This document shows, in pieces, positions 1 through 8,947 of a stretch of DNA of 64,000 nucleotides (position 1 is its first letter; the number at the start of each line of letters is the position of its first letter). The notes under the pieces were generated by a model. It was not told the DNA's origin. It was given only the letters and a program-made list of their open reading frames with translations, and searched no databases. Source of the stretch: Rhizobium sp. 18065. Its GTDB lineage: Bacteria > Pseudomonadota > Alphaproteobacteria > Rhizobiales > Rhizobiaceae. The translations under genes were made by a program, and so were the position numbers. The stretch covers positions 372,001 through 436,000 of the forward strand of contig NZ_CACSJP010000002.1 of the NCBI RefSeq assembly GCF_902706095.1, written 5' to 3'.

Positions 1-181
1 GCCCGCTCGACGGATTGGTAATGCCGCAGACGATTGAAATCAGCGTTGTCTTGCCCGCACCGTTCGGCCCGAGCAGTGCGATGATTTCGCCCTCCTCGAT
101 ATCGAGACTGACATTGTCGAGTGCTTTGAAGCCATTGGAATAGGTCTTGGACAGGGAACGAATGGAAATGATTGGCGCCAT
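1..181 (-). CDS. ABC transporter ATP-binding protein (N-terminal fragment)
   Basis: Only the first 60 or so codons lie in the window; the gene runs off the left edge. The start is the ATG at 181. The translation opens with a typical nucleotide-binding domain: a short strand ending in SKTYSNG, then the Walker A motif GPNGAGKTT at about residues 40-48, followed by [14 protein letters not shown] sequence. The style ([18 protein letters not shown]) fits ABC-2 type exporters of the NatA/YadG class, where the ATPase drives a separate membrane subunit. The substrate cannot be told from this fragment. It lies in the same orientation as the response-regulator genes upstream but 90 bp away, so a shared transcript is only possible. 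Confidence 0.85.
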   Translation of the reverse strand, partial: MAPIISIRSLSKTYSNGFKALDNVSLDIEEGEIIALLGPNGAGKTTLISIVCGITNPSSG

Positions 182-271
182 TGGCGGAGAACTCGCTTTT
201 GCTATCGGCTGGCTGAATATAGGTGTCGAATACCCAGTTACCAGTGACAGCCACGGCTTACCGACACCAAC

Positions 272-1597
272 TTATCCGCTGACCAGCATATTCTCCGAAT
301 AAACCCGGTTCCGACCGAGGCCCTTGGCCATATACAGCAACTGGTCCGCAGCATTCAGATAGTTGCTGAAGCTCTCGTGTTCGGCAATCTCCGCGACGCC
401 GATGGAGACGGTGACACCAAGCTCCGAATCGTCGAGCGCAACGCGCATCTGCGCGATGTCCTCACGCAAACTCTCGCAAAATGCCGCCGCAGCGCTGGCA
501 TCGAGGCCCAGCAGAAGAACGCTGAACTCCTCCCCGCCCAGGCGAGCCAGCATGTGCCCGGTTCCGTCGAGCATGACGCTCAGCCGCCCGGCCACCGCCT
601 TCAGCACCCGATCACCGACCTCGTGGCCGTAGCTGTCATTGAGCTTCTTGAAGTGATCTATGTCGAGCATGGCGATACTGCACGGCTCAGCGCGGGCACG
701 AACGCTCGCCACCTGTGCCGGTCCTTCATCGAAGAAATAACGCCGGTTGCGCAATCCGGTCAGATAGTCGCTGAAGGCTGCATAGCGCAACTGCCGCAAC
801 TGCGACAGTGTCTCGATATTGTGCTGTATCCGGCATTGCAGTTCTTCCACCACATAGGGGCGGTAAACGAAGTCATTCGCGCCAGCCTTGAGGAAGCTTG
901 CCGACAGCAGTCGATCAGAGGACGAGGAAATTCCGATGATGCGCAAGCGATCGCTGTGATGCTGCCGCCGTATGCGACGCGTCAGCTCGTAGCCGTTCAT
1001 ATCGGGCATATGGTAGTCGGTGATCACCAGTTCGATGTGAGGATTGTCGGCCAGCACCGTCAGTGCCTCAGCCCCGGTCGCTGCATCATAGACCTGGAAT
1101 TTCTGCACGCGCAGCAGATCGACAAGCATCGCCCGGGCCGATGCCACGTCATCGACAACCAGAACGCCGACATTTCGATTTGACAGGATGCGATCGATCG
1201 ACTCGACGACCATGTCGATCGCACGTTCATTGTCCTTGATCAGATAATCGGCAACGCCGCGCTCGAGCAGGCGCTCGCGCATGTCTCGATTGAAATCCGC
1301 GGTAAACACGACAGCCGGGACATTGAGCGCAACGACCTGATCCAGCACTTGCCCGTCATACGAATCCGGCAGGTTCAGATCGACAACAGCGATATCGAAT
1401 ACATCCGTTGCAATAGCAGCCTCGAACGATTTGACGGTCGCGCAATGGGTTACCTGATATCCAAGCTCGTGCTCGAACCGATGACATAAGATTGAGGAAA
1501 GAGAGCGTGAGTCCTCGATGACGAGAACATGGGCCTTGTTTCGCGACGCAGGCCGAACGGCATGGTCAGGCATGCGACTAGCAAATGAATTAAACAT
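272..1597 (-). CDS. PleD-like response regulator with REC-REC-GGDEF domains (diguanylate cyclase)
   Basis: Predicted cytoplasmic enzyme that makes cyclic di-GMP from two GTP when its receiver domain is phosphorylated. Two receiver domains are visible, at about residues 22-140 (phospho-acceptor Asp73 in VVDLNLPD) and 143-262 (Asp194 in VITDYHMPD), followed by a GGDEF domain from about 272 with the active-site loop GGEEF at 354-358. The layout is that of Caulobacter PleD. Two points are odd: the conserved receiver lysine of the second REC is Arg (VYRPY), and the RxxD inhibitory site normally five residues before GGEEF is absent (GTGH here), so product inhibition may be lost. The ATG at 1597 is chosen over an in-frame TTG at 1609 because an AGG lies just upstream. 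The gene downstream of the related REC-REC gene is in the same direction (79 bp gap). Confidence 0.9.
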   Translation of the reverse strand: MFNSFASRMPDHAVRPASRNKAHVLVIEDSRSLSSILCHRFEHELGYQVTHCATVKSFEAAIATDVFDIAVVDLNLPDSYDGQVLDQVVALNVPAVVFTADFNRDMRERLLERGVADYLIKDNERAIDMVVESIDRILSNRNVGVLVVDDVASARAMLVDLLRVQKFQVYDAATGAEALTVLADNPHIELVITDYHMPDMNGYELTRRIRRQHHSDRLRIIGISSSSDRLLSASFLKAGANDFVYRPYVVEELQCRIQHNIETLSQLRQLRYAAFSDYLTGLRNRRYFFDEGPAQVASVRARAEPCSIAMLDIDHFKKLNDSYGHEVGDRVLKAVAGRLSVMLDGTGHMLARLGGEEFSVLLLGLDASAAAAFCESLREDIAQMRVALDDSELGVTVSIGVAEIAEHESFSNYLNAADQLLYMAKGLGRNRVYSENMLVSG

Positions 1598-1675
1598 AAC
1601 GACCTGCAATACCAGCGACAGGCGTGGAACCGGGTTCCCGCCTGCCGATTGTTCAACGCGAATTTGGCCCAGCGC

Positions 1676-2500
1676 CTACTTGTTGCGCGCTTGCGCCGCT
1701 CTGATTTGTACCAGCGTATCAAGGTTCTGGTTAACCCGGCAGTAGAATTCTTCGTCAATGAATGGCCGGAGCATGAAATCGTTTCCGCCAACCTTGAGGA
1801 AACGTGCCGAGAGCAGGCGGTTGTTGGACGACGAGACGCCGATGATCCGCAATTCGTGACTACCCCGAACGGAACGGATGCGCCGCGTCAGTTCGAAACC
1901 ATCAATGTCGGGCATGTTGTAGTCGGTGACAACGAGGCCGATATCAGGATTGGACTTCAGAATCTCGATCGCCTTGGCACCGCTATCTGCAAGACTGACA
2001 CGGAAGTTGTAGCGCTTGAGACGGCTGGAGAGCAGAGCACGTGCGGTGGCGCTGTCATCAACGATCAGCACATGGTGCCGGTGATTGGTCAGAAACCGGT
2101 AGACCGATTCAGCCAACATATCGACGGCAAAGACGTTGTCCTTGAGGATATAGTCGACAATGTCCTTGGCCAGCAGCTTTTCCCGGATTTCGTCGTGAAA
2201 TGTCCCGGTGAAGACGATCGTCGGGATATTGCAATCGATCATGTATTCGAGCGCTTCGCCATTCTCGGCGCCGGGCAGATTGATGTTCGAGATTGCAAGT
2301 ACGACTGGCTCGTCATTGAGCTCATTGGCCATCTGCATGTCTTCAAAAGTTCTGCAGATCTCGATATCGACGCCCATCAACTCCTTCAGGCGCTGGCTGA
2401 TCATCTGTGTGAAGACGTTGGAATCTTCCCCGAGAATGATGCGGACATCGGGGAATGTTTCCCCGGAATATTGCATCCCGGAAATACCTAGAACTGCCAT
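1676..2500 (-). CDS. Output-less tandem receiver protein (REC-REC), paralogue of the adjacent PleD-like cyclase
   Basis: A 274-residue protein made only of two receiver domains (about 18-140 and 143-262). It aligns end to end with the receiver half of the neighbouring diguanylate cyclase (shared patterns IVFTG/VVFTA, EIREKLL/DMRERLL, DYILKDN/DYLIKDN, LTRRIR, SARFLKVG/SASFLKAG), which indicates a local duplication. In the first receiver the phospho-acceptor Asp is replaced by Asn72 (ISNINLPG), so this domain should not be phosphorylated; in the second the acceptor Asp (VVTDYNMPD) remains, but the conserved Lys is Arg (MLRPF), as in the cyclase. There is no output domain. It may act as a partner or phosphate sink for the cyclase; this is inference. 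It is the first gene of a likely two-gene unit. Confidence 0.85.
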   Translation of the reverse strand: MAVLGISGMQYSGETFPDVRIILGEDSNVFTQMISQRLKELMGVDIEICRTFEDMQMANELNDEPVVLAISNINLPGAENGEALEYMIDCNIPTIVFTGTFHDEIREKLLAKDIVDYILKDNVFAVDMLAESVYRFLTNHRHHVLIVDDSATARALLSSRLKRYNFRVSLADSGAKAIEILKSNPDIGLVVTDYNMPDIDGFELTRRIRSVRGSHELRIIGVSSSNNRLLSARFLKVGGNDFMLRPFIDEEFYCRVNQNLDTLVQIRAAQARNK

Positions 2501-2722
2501 GACTCGCCTTTTTGTGTTTTATTCAACACTTAGCCATTTAGCAGTGATCATTTGCGGAACCGTTAATTTGGCCATTTTAAGGCAGCAACGCGAGACGATA
2601 GTTAAGCAATGCGGAAGTCTGACCTTTCGACAACCAATCGTACTTGCGCAAGATCGCTGACGAACACGCAGAACGGTTTTCGTCTGCCAGTACACACCAC
2701 GCAGACGCCCGTCCCGGCGACT

Positions 2723-2998
2723 TCACTTGATCGTCGCGATACCGTCCTTGATATCGACGGTTTCACCGCCGGCAAGGCCAAGCCTGTCGCCATTTGGCAA
2801 CGTCACGAAGCAACCTGTCGGGCAGATCGAATCCGAGCCTCCGGCGTCGAGCGAAACTTCGGCACGATTGCCGTTCTCCACCACGATCAGCACAATCGAA
2901 GACGTGCCGGAATTGCTGATCGAAGCCGCTGCGGCAACACCGGCCAGAGCCGGGGTCAAAGAGAAAAGCACGCCACCCACTGCCAGAAGTCTGATCAT
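2723..2998 (-). CDS. Small secreted hypothetical protein
   Basis: About 91 residues. The N-terminus is a clear Sec signal peptide (MIRLLAVGGVLFSLTPALA) with a probable cleavage near residue 20-25. The mature part is short and contains a CPTGC-type cysteine pair (ICPTGCF) and a glycine/aspartate-rich tail (NGDRLGLAGGETVDIKDG). I do not recognise a family. A TTG 18 bases upstream (3016) has a better purine-rich leader (GAGGG) and would add six residues before the signal peptide; the start is therefore uncertain. It is transcribed in the same direction as the flanking mscS and REC-REC genes, with gaps of over 100 bp on both sides. Confidence 0.6.
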   Translation of the reverse strand: MIRLLAVGGVLFSLTPALAGVAAAASISNSGTSSIVLIVVENGNRAEVSLDAGGSDSICPTGCFVTLPNGDRLGLAGGETVDIKDGIATIK

Positions 2999-3119
2999 TT
3001 CGGTCGTGGGGTTCAAGACCCCGCCCTCTGTTGCGCATGACCGCTAGCAGGAAGGTTCTTCCCCGCGGCCTTACCCCTCTTCTGACGCATTCCCCCTGAA
3101 TGGCGCCTGAATGAGGCAT

Positions 3120-5741
3120 TCATGGCAGGAGTTTGTCATCATCCGCCCCGCCATGCAATTCGCTCTCGTCAAGCTGTCGTCCCGCTTCCTTGCCGCGATT
3201 GCGTCGCAGCAAGGCACTGCGGTCGCTGCCGCTCAGATGCAGCATCACATCCTGATGCGGATAAGGCATCGAAATCCCTTCGGCACGGAACCGCCGCAGG
3301 ACTTCCATCCGCACACTGTTCCGGATCGCAAGGCCGTCGTTCATGTCGGCAAGATGGAAGCGCAGTTCGAAGTCGAGCGACGAGGCGCCGAAGCGAAGAA
3401 ATTCGACATGCGGTTCGGGATTGCGCAGAACCTGCGGCACCGTGTTGATGATGTCGAGCAACAAATCGATCACCTCTTGCGGATCAGCCTCATAGCCGAC
3501 GCTCACCGGGATTTCCGACCGCTGCATGCGGTTGCGGTGCGTCCAGTTGCCGACGGGCGCATTGATCAGCTCCGAGTTAGGCACGATGATCGACTGCTTG
3601 CGGAAGGTCTCGATCTCGGTTGCCCGAACAGAGATGCGCTTGACGATGCCTTCCGTCGTCCCGGTCAAGACATGGTCGCCGACCTTGAATGGCCGTTCCA
3701 CCAGCAGGATGAGGCCGGAGACGAAGTTCGACACGATGTTCTGCAAGCCGAAACCGATGCCGAGAGACAGCGCGCCTGCGACCAGCGCCAGGCTCGACAG
3801 GTCGATACCGGCAGCCGATATCCCGACGATCCCGGCCAGTGCCGTGCCGAGATAACCAATACCGGTCTTCACCGAATTGCGCACACCCGGATCGACATGC
3901 GACCGCGCCATGACATTGCCGTCAAGCCACTTCTGCAGCCATCGTGTAACGACCAGACCCAGCGCAAACAGCAGGACACCGCCGAGAATGCCGAAGATCG
4001 AAATGCGGATCGTGCCGACATTCACCTCGGTGAAGAGATTGTAGAGCCACAACTGAATGTCGCGGGGCTGGAAACCCCATGACATCAGGATCAGCGGAAT
4101 ACCCAGGATCAGCGCAAAGGCGTAAATCAACAGGCCGGCAACGATACCGCTTTGATCGAGCCCCACCGGGCCAAGCCGGAAGCGGTTCGCCACATATTGC
4201 CCGATCCGGGTGTCGCCGAACTGGTTCGGGGCGGAGATCGCCTTGCCGGAGAGGATACCGATATACATGGTCGCCAACACCGCGCCGGCAACGACGATCT
4301 GGGTGGCGAGGAAGCGGGCAAAGCCGACATAACCGATGCTGCTCGCGAAGATCAGCAGCAGCCCGACCAGCCGGAACGTGACGGAAACGCTGCGTGGCCA
4401 CGCTCTCCCCTTGTCAAACGGGTTGCCGCTTTCGGCAAGCACCGGGCGCAGGAACGAAACGATGAACAACAACAGGCCGACTGTGAGCGACGAGATCAGG
4501 CTCTTCATCACCGTCAACACAACCGGAGAGCTGAACGCCTCGCTGATCACCGCCAGGACATAATCCAGGCCGTTCACCAGGGCCATCAGGAAGATCGCAA
4601 TCGTCAGGTCACGTGCGCCGACATTGGACAGTTTGACGAGACGCCAATTCGGCGCTCGCGGCGCAAGTGCTGCCCGCGAGATCATCGACACGAAAAAGAC
4701 CAATCCAATGAAGCCGAAAATCGAACTGACGATCGGTGCTATGTCCGGTCTCAGGATATTGAACGTATCGAGAAGGAAATAGGTGTTTACCAGGAAAAAG
4801 CCGAACGCAAGCGACGGCAGGATCGTTGACCAGAAGGCCACCGACAAGCGGCTCATGTAGTTCGGGTTGTCGACCATCGGGTCTCTGCGGATCAGCGAAC
4901 CGAACAGGCGATATTCGATGAACAGCATCGCAGACGCCAGCACCACCGAAAGAAAGACCGTGATCGCGAACGGCACCGTCTTGAACTTCAACACGAACAC
5001 GATCCAGCTGACGATACTTCGGTGAACGCGTTCGACATCCGCGGAGAAGGATTCTACTGCCTCTGCCGCGACCTGGGCGTTGATTTCGGTATGTTCGAAA
5101 AGCTGATCGGTGAAGATTGCGCGCCGGATACCCGTGATTCGATCTGCAAGCGACTTGCCCTCGATCGACAGATCCTCGGCCTGCCCGGTCAGCGCATTGA
5201 TCTGCGAGCGAGCGGCGTTCTGTCGGTTGCGCTCTTCCGTCACGTCCGCAGCTTCCGCCGGTTGTCCTTCAGCAGGCGGCTCTCCCAGTTCGGTCAAGCG
5301 GGTCTGGATATCGTTCAGCCGCGGCCTGAGATCGACGGAGATGGCTAGAAGGTCGCGGACCATGCCATCGGCCTGGACTTTCAGATCGGCCAGAACGCGA
5401 TCGTCCTGCTTGTTCTGTTCAACCTGATTGTTCAGGCTTTCCAGCCGCTTGCGCGCTTGCTCGATTTGCGAATCGGCTTTCGCCAGTTTTTCATCCCGAA
5501 CTGGCTGCACAACAGCAGGCGTTGTTGCGACGGCAGGTGCGGTCGCTGCTGCCGGTATCGGCGCAGCCTCTGCGGGCGTGGCCACCGGGGCCGCCGCATC
5601 GGCTGCAGGAGCCTGCACACCCGGTTGCGTCTGCTCTTGTGTCTGGGCGTGCGCCGCCATTGAATGGCAATCGGGCGGCGGCAAAACAGCCGCTGCGAGC
5701 GTAAGAACAATGGAAAAGAAGCCGTATCGAAGTCGGATCAA
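3120..5741 (-). CDS. Large mechanosensitive channel of the MscS family (DUF3772 type)
   Basis: An 873-residue inner-membrane protein expected to open on membrane tension and release solutes during hypo-osmotic shock. A signal peptide (residues 1-32, ending AHA-Q) is followed by an Ala/Pro-rich stretch to about 75, a periplasmic coiled-coil/DUF3772 region (about 78-240) and a run of predicted membrane helices. The MscS pore and beta domain begin near residue 659 with SLGIGFGLQNIVSNF and continue through ERPFKVGDHV and IVPNSELINAPVGNW. The length is like MscK/YbdG-type large members rather than the small E. coli MscS. The start is TTG at 5741, with AGGG eight bases upstream. The C-terminal 50 residues are charged and low in complexity. 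Confidence 0.9.
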   Translation of the reverse strand: MIRLRYGFFSIVLTLAAAVLPPPDCHSMAAHAQTQEQTQPGVQAPAADAAAPVATPAEAAPIPAAATAPAVATTPAVVQPVRDEKLAKADSQIEQARKRLESLNNQVEQNKQDDRVLADLKVQADGMVRDLLAISVDLRPRLNDIQTRLTELGEPPAEGQPAEAADVTEERNRQNAARSQINALTGQAEDLSIEGKSLADRITGIRRAIFTDQLFEHTEINAQVAAEAVESFSADVERVHRSIVSWIVFVLKFKTVPFAITVFLSVVLASAMLFIEYRLFGSLIRRDPMVDNPNYMSRLSVAFWSTILPSLAFGFFLVNTYFLLDTFNILRPDIAPIVSSIFGFIGLVFFVSMISRAALAPRAPNWRLVKLSNVGARDLTIAIFLMALVNGLDYVLAVISEAFSSPVVLTVMKSLISSLTVGLLLFIVSFLRPVLAESGNPFDKGRAWPRSVSVTFRLVGLLLIFASSIGYVGFARFLATQIVVAGAVLATMYIGILSGKAISAPNQFGDTRIGQYVANRFRLGPVGLDQSGIVAGLLIYAFALILGIPLILMSWGFQPRDIQLWLYNLFTEVNVGTIRISIFGILGGVLLFALGLVVTRWLQKWLDGNVMARSHVDPGVRNSVKTGIGYLGTALAGIVGISAAGIDLSSLALVAGALSLGIGFGLQNIVSNFVSGLILLVERPFKVGDHVLTGTTEGIVKRISVRATEIETFRKQSIIVPNSELINAPVGNWTHRNRMQRSEIPVSVGYEADPQEVIDLLLDIINTVPQVLRNPEPHVEFLRFGASSLDFELRFHLADMNDGLAIRNSVRMEVLRRFRAEGISMPYPHQDVMLHLSGSDRSALLRRNRGKEAGRQLDESELHGGADDDKLLP

Positions 5742-5823
5742 TGCAAATCCCTAGCCTGAATGAGAAATCGGCGGGACCATAGAACCAGTTATAGGCAAAA
5801 GAAAGAACAGCTTAAATGACAAA

Positions 5824-5851
5824 GGCCGGCGGAGAAATCACTCCACCGGCC
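5824..5851 (-). terminator. Hairpin terminator after hutX
   Basis: GGCCGG and GGAG pair with CTCC and CCGGCC around a six-base loop, with one mismatch in the stem. Read on the minus strand the hairpin is followed by TTTGTCATTT. It lies 20 bases past the hutX stop codon, so it probably ends the haem monooxygenase-hutX transcript. Confidence 0.65.
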
Positions 5852-5870
5852 ATCGTAAAACTATCAACCG

Positions 5871-6395
5871 TTAGAATGCTGCGGCGACCCGAAGAGCCTC
5901 GAAGCGCAGCACCTGATCTTCGATCAGTGCACGATCCTTGTCGCGGCGAACAAAGACCTTGAACATGGCCTTGCCGTCACCATTCATGAACCAGACGGAG
6001 CACGACCGGCGGCCATGGAAGCCACGATCGACGAATGCGATGTTCACGCAACGATCCTTGCGGATATGCCCACCGATCGGGCTGTCGCCATGGATGTTGA
6101 ACCAGCCATGGCCTTCGCTGCCGTCGACAAGTGCGCCGTTCACTTCCAGCACGATGTCATCGGTATGCACGATCAGCAGGATTTCGCCCCAGCCGGTCAT
6201 GTCTTTCCAGACGGCATCCCAGCGCGCGGCCGGCACCAGCACGGCAGCGCCCGCCGGCAGCACGGAGAGCACATCCGCCGGAGACACATCGGCCTGAGCG
6301 GCGATCTGCTCGATGACGCCTTCCGGCTTTTCCGCAAGAGCGGCAAGCGCGCGCTCGGCGCGATCATTGGTCGATTGAAGAGACGTATCCATCAT
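5871..6395 (-). CDS. hutX: Haem utilisation cytosolic carrier protein, HutX/ChuX family
   Basis: Predicted cytoplasmic haem-binding carrier of 174 residues that receives imported haem and hands it to degrading enzymes. The sequence carries the family pattern: an N-terminal helical segment (PEGVIEQIAAQADVSPADVL), VLPAGAAV, and the core with GWGEILLIVHTDDIVLEVNG, GHGWFNIHG and CSVWFMNGDGKAMFKVFVRRD. It follows the IsdG-like haem monooxygenase gene by four bases on the same strand and so is almost certainly cotranscribed with it. The ATG at 6395 is used because GTGAG precedes it; the next ATG (6392) is possible. A terminator hairpin follows. Confidence 0.9.
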   Translation of the reverse strand: MMDTSLQSTNDRAERALAALAEKPEGVIEQIAAQADVSPADVLSVLPAGAAVLVPAARWDAVWKDMTGWGEILLIVHTDDIVLEVNGALVDGSEGHGWFNIHGDSPIGGHIRKDRCVNIAFVDRGFHGRRSCSVWFMNGDGKAMFKVFVRRDKDRALIEDQVLRFEALRVAAAF

Positions 6396-6399
6396 GCGC

Positions 6400-6741
6400 T
6401 CACGCAGCAACTTCGGCGCGTTTGCCGGTATGATCTTCGTGGATGATCACGTCGAATCCTTCGAAATGCGGACCCGAGAGATACTGGACCTTGCTCTCGC
6501 CAGTGCGGGCATGAGCTGCCCGGAACTGCTCCGACTGCGTCCAGCCGACGAAATGCGCATGGCTTTCCCACACAGTGTGCGAGGCATAGAGCGTGTGATC
6601 CTCGGCCTTGCCGCCCTTCAACATGTGAAACTCAACATAGCCGGGCACTTCAGCCAGCCGCGCCTGGCGCGAAAGCCACTGGTTTTCAAAGGCCTCTTCG
6701 AAGCCCGGCACAACGCGAAAACGGTTCATGGCAATATACAT
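6400..6741 (-). CDS. hmuQ: IsdG/HmuQ-type haem-degrading monooxygenase (ABM fold)
   Basis: A 113-residue protein of the antibiotic-biosynthesis-monooxygenase fold. From the ATG at 6741 it has Asn6 (MYIAMNRF), Trp67 and His77 (GWTQSEQFRAAH), which correspond in identity, and for Trp67/His77 in exact number, to the catalytic Asn-Trp-His set of staphylococcal IsdG. Members of this group in rhizobia (HmuQ/HmuD) cleave the haem ring and release iron. Placement beside hutX and divergent from hmuTUV supports haem as the substrate. An upstream in-frame extension to 6807 has no family similarity and is rejected. The gene symbol is by analogy with the rhizobial proteins. Confidence 0.85.
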   Translation of the reverse strand: MYIAMNRFRVVPGFEEAFENQWLSRQARLAEVPGYVEFHMLKGGKAEDHTLYASHTVWESHAHFVGWTQSEQFRAAHARTGESKVQYLSGPHFEGFDVIIHEDHTGKRAEVAA

Positions 6742-6869
6742 GTGACTGATCCTCTCGATCGAAAATGAACGCGGCGCGATACAGGAAAATCGCCATCGGG
6801 AGCTCATTTCCAGATCTCACCAACGCAGCATCTAGCCTGCAATCTGTTGCCTTCCTAGATAAACTTGTG

Positions 6870-6885
6870 TAACTAAGTCAAGTTA
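6870..6885. promoter_or_regulatory. Inverted repeat in the divergent haem-gene promoter region
   Basis: TAACT and AGTTA flank a six-base spacer in the 244-bp region between the haem monooxygenase start (6741) and hmuT start (6986). The site sits in the AT-rich part of the interval. It does not match the RirA (TGA-N9-TCA) or Irr consensus that I know, so its regulator is unknown; an iron-responsive role is only inferred from the genes on either side. Confidence 0.3.
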
Positions 6886-6985
6886 ATTGTCGCTGCATTC
6901 CCGGCGCCATCACACCCCGAAACAGCGCGAGGCGACGTCAGTCGGAAAGCTGCTGATCCCCTTGCACCATAGGTTTAGCGATAAC

Positions 6986-7861
6986 ATGCGTTCTGTTCCT
7001 TTGCCCCGCCGTCTCATCCTTTCTCTTGCCTGCGTTTTGGTAATTGCACCGCAGGCAGCCCTTGCCCAATCGCCCGATGCCAAGCGCATCGTCGCCATCG
7101 GCGGCACGGTGACGGAAATCATCTATGCGCTGGGTGAAGGCGACCGGATCGTGGCCGTCGATACGACCAGCAGCTATCCGGCAGAAGCCACCCAGAAGCC
7201 CAATATCGGTTATGTCCGCCAGGTCTCGGCCGAGGGCGTTCTGTCGCAGAAGCCGGACCTGATCATCGCCGAGGCAGGTGCAGGCCCTGCCGATGCAATG
7301 AACATTCTCAAGGCAAGTGGCCTGACACTGATCAGCATTCCAAGCCCGCCGGATACATCTGCCATTCCCGCCAAGATCCGCGCCGTGGGCGAAGCGATCG
7401 GTCGCAAGGACAAGGCGGACGAACTCGCGCTCAAGGTCGAGGCGACGCTGAAGGCGACGGCAGAAAAGACCGCGTCCACAACCACCAAGAAAAAAGTACT
7501 CTTTGCCCTGTCGCTTGCCAATGGCCGCGTCATGGCCGGAGGGTCGCAAAGCTCGGCTGATGCCATCATCCGGCTTGCCGGTGGCGAGAACGCCGTCAGT
7601 TCCGTCTCGGGTTACAAGCCCCTGACCGATGAAGCGGTTATTGCGGCAGCACCCGACGTCGTGCTGGTCATGAGCGGTGGCGCCATGCATCTGACGGCTG
7701 AACAGGCATTCGCCCTGCCCGCCCTGGCGTCGAGCCCTGCGGCCAGGAACAAGGCATTCGTTACCATGGACGGCCTCTATCTGCTTGGCCTCGGCCCCCG
7801 CGCAGCAGACGCCGCCGCAGAACTGCACGGCAAGCTTTACCCGGAGGCGACAAAGCCGTGA
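6986..7861 (+). CDS. hmuT: Haem ABC transporter substrate-binding protein
   Basis: Periplasmic haem receptor of an ABC importer, 291 residues. The start at 6986 gives a proper signal peptide (MRSVPLPRRLILSLACVL...AALA-Q). The mature protein has the cluster C binding-protein pattern: RIVAIGGTVTEIIYALGEGDRIVAVDTTSSYP, NIGYVRQVSAEGVLSQKPDLIIAEAGAGP and a C-terminal lobe with DGLYLLGLGPRA. This wording is characteristic of HmuT/ShuT rather than siderophore-binding relatives. A TTG-initiated extension to 6887 would bury the signal peptide and is not accepted. The stop codon overlaps the hmuU start by four bases (GTGA), indicating coupled translation. Confidence 0.93.
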   Translation: MRSVPLPRRLILSLACVLVIAPQAALAQSPDAKRIVAIGGTVTEIIYALGEGDRIVAVDTTSSYPAEATQKPNIGYVRQVSAEGVLSQKPDLIIAEAGAGPADAMNILKASGLTLISIPSPPDTSAIPAKIRAVGEAIGRKDKADELALKVEATLKATAEKTASTTTKKKVLFALSLANGRVMAGGSQSSADAIIRLAGGENAVSSVSGYKPLTDEAVIAAAPDVVLVMSGGAMHLTAEQAFALPALASSPAARNKAFVTMDGLYLLGLGPRAADAAAELHGKLYPEATKP

Positions 7862-8946
7862 ACACCTTGGCGCTTCTTGCCGGTCGCGGCGCCGTTAGCG
7901 GCGACCGCTCCGCCCTCGGCCTGCTGATGCTGGTCGCGCTGACGCTCTTGCTGGTGCTTGCCATCTTCACGTCAATCGTCGTTGGCCCGACAGGCGTCGG
8001 CCTGCCCCATCTGCTCGACTACCTGAGCGGCAATGCGGCCGCTCTCGACAGCCAGAACCTGTTGATCCTCGAAGCCGTACGCCTGCCCCGCACAGCCATC
8101 GGCCTGCTGATCGGGGCAGCGCTTGGCGTCTCGGGCGCCATGATGCAGGGCCTGTTCCGCAATCCGCTGGCAGATCCGGGCATTGTCGGCGTAACCTCCG
8201 GCGCCGCACTTGCGGCAGTCACCGCGATTGTGCTCGGCCCGACGCTGCTTTTCCCGCTGCAATCCCTGCTCGGTGAGCAGTTTCTGCCGCTAATGGCCTT
8301 CCTCGGTGGCCTTGCCAACACGTTCCTGCTGTATGCCATCGCCACACGTCACGGCCAGACGTCGACGACAGCCCTGATCCTGTCCGGTATCGCAATCGCC
8401 GCCATGACGGGTGCTGCGACCGGCCTGCTGATCTTCATGGCCGACGACCGCGCCCTGCGCGACATCACTTTCTGGTCGCTGGGTTCGCTGAGTGGCGCAA
8501 GCACCGCCAAGATCCTCGCGATTTTGCCCTTTGTCGGCTTCGTCATGCTGATCATCCCCTTCGTCGCAAAGGGTCTCGATGCGCTTGTCCTCGGCGACGC
8601 CGCGGCATTCCATATGGGCATACCGGTCCAGCGCCTGAAGCGGTTGACGATCCTCGCAGTGGCGGCCGCCTGTGGGGCAACGGTTGCCGTCGCCGGCTCG
8701 ATCGGCTTTGTCGGCATCATCGTCCCGCACCTGCTCCGATTGGCCATTGGTCCGTCGCATCGCTTCCTGCTGCCAACCTCGGCGCTTGGCGGCGCTTCGC
8801 TGTTGCTCTTTGCCGACAGCATCGCGCGCACGGTTGTTGCTCCGGCCGAACTGCCGATCGGCATCATCACCGCGATCCTCGGAGCACCGGTTTTCCTCAT
8901 GCTTTTGCTCGGCCGCAAAAGCCGTTCGAGCATGGAGGACCTGTGA
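7858..8946 (+). CDS. hmuU: Haem ABC transporter permease (FecCD family)
   Basis: Inner-membrane permease of the haem importer, 362 residues with about ten hydrophobic segments. FecCD hallmarks are visible: RLPRTAIGLLIGAALGVSGAMMQG near residue 80, NPLADPGIVGVTSGAALAAV, FWSLGSLSGAS, and the C-terminal GFVGIIVPHLLRLAIGPSHR followed by PAELPIGIITAILGAPVFLMLL. The start is a GTG that overlaps the end of hmuT, and the stop is one base from the hmuV start; the three genes form one operon. Confidence 0.95.
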   Translation: MNTLALLAGRGAVSGDRSALGLLMLVALTLLLVLAIFTSIVVGPTGVGLPHLLDYLSGNAAALDSQNLLILEAVRLPRTAIGLLIGAALGVSGAMMQGLFRNPLADPGIVGVTSGAALAAVTAIVLGPTLLFPLQSLLGEQFLPLMAFLGGLANTFLLYAIATRHGQTSTTALILSGIAIAAMTGAATGLLIFMADDRALRDITFWSLGSLSGASTAKILAILPFVGFVMLIIPFVAKGLDALVLGDAAAFHMGIPVQRLKRLTILAVAAACGATVAVAGSIGFVGIIVPHLLRLAIGPSHRFLLPTSALGGASLLLFADSIARTVVAPAELPIGIITAILGAPVFLMLLLGRKSRSSMEDL

Positions 8947-8947
8947 G

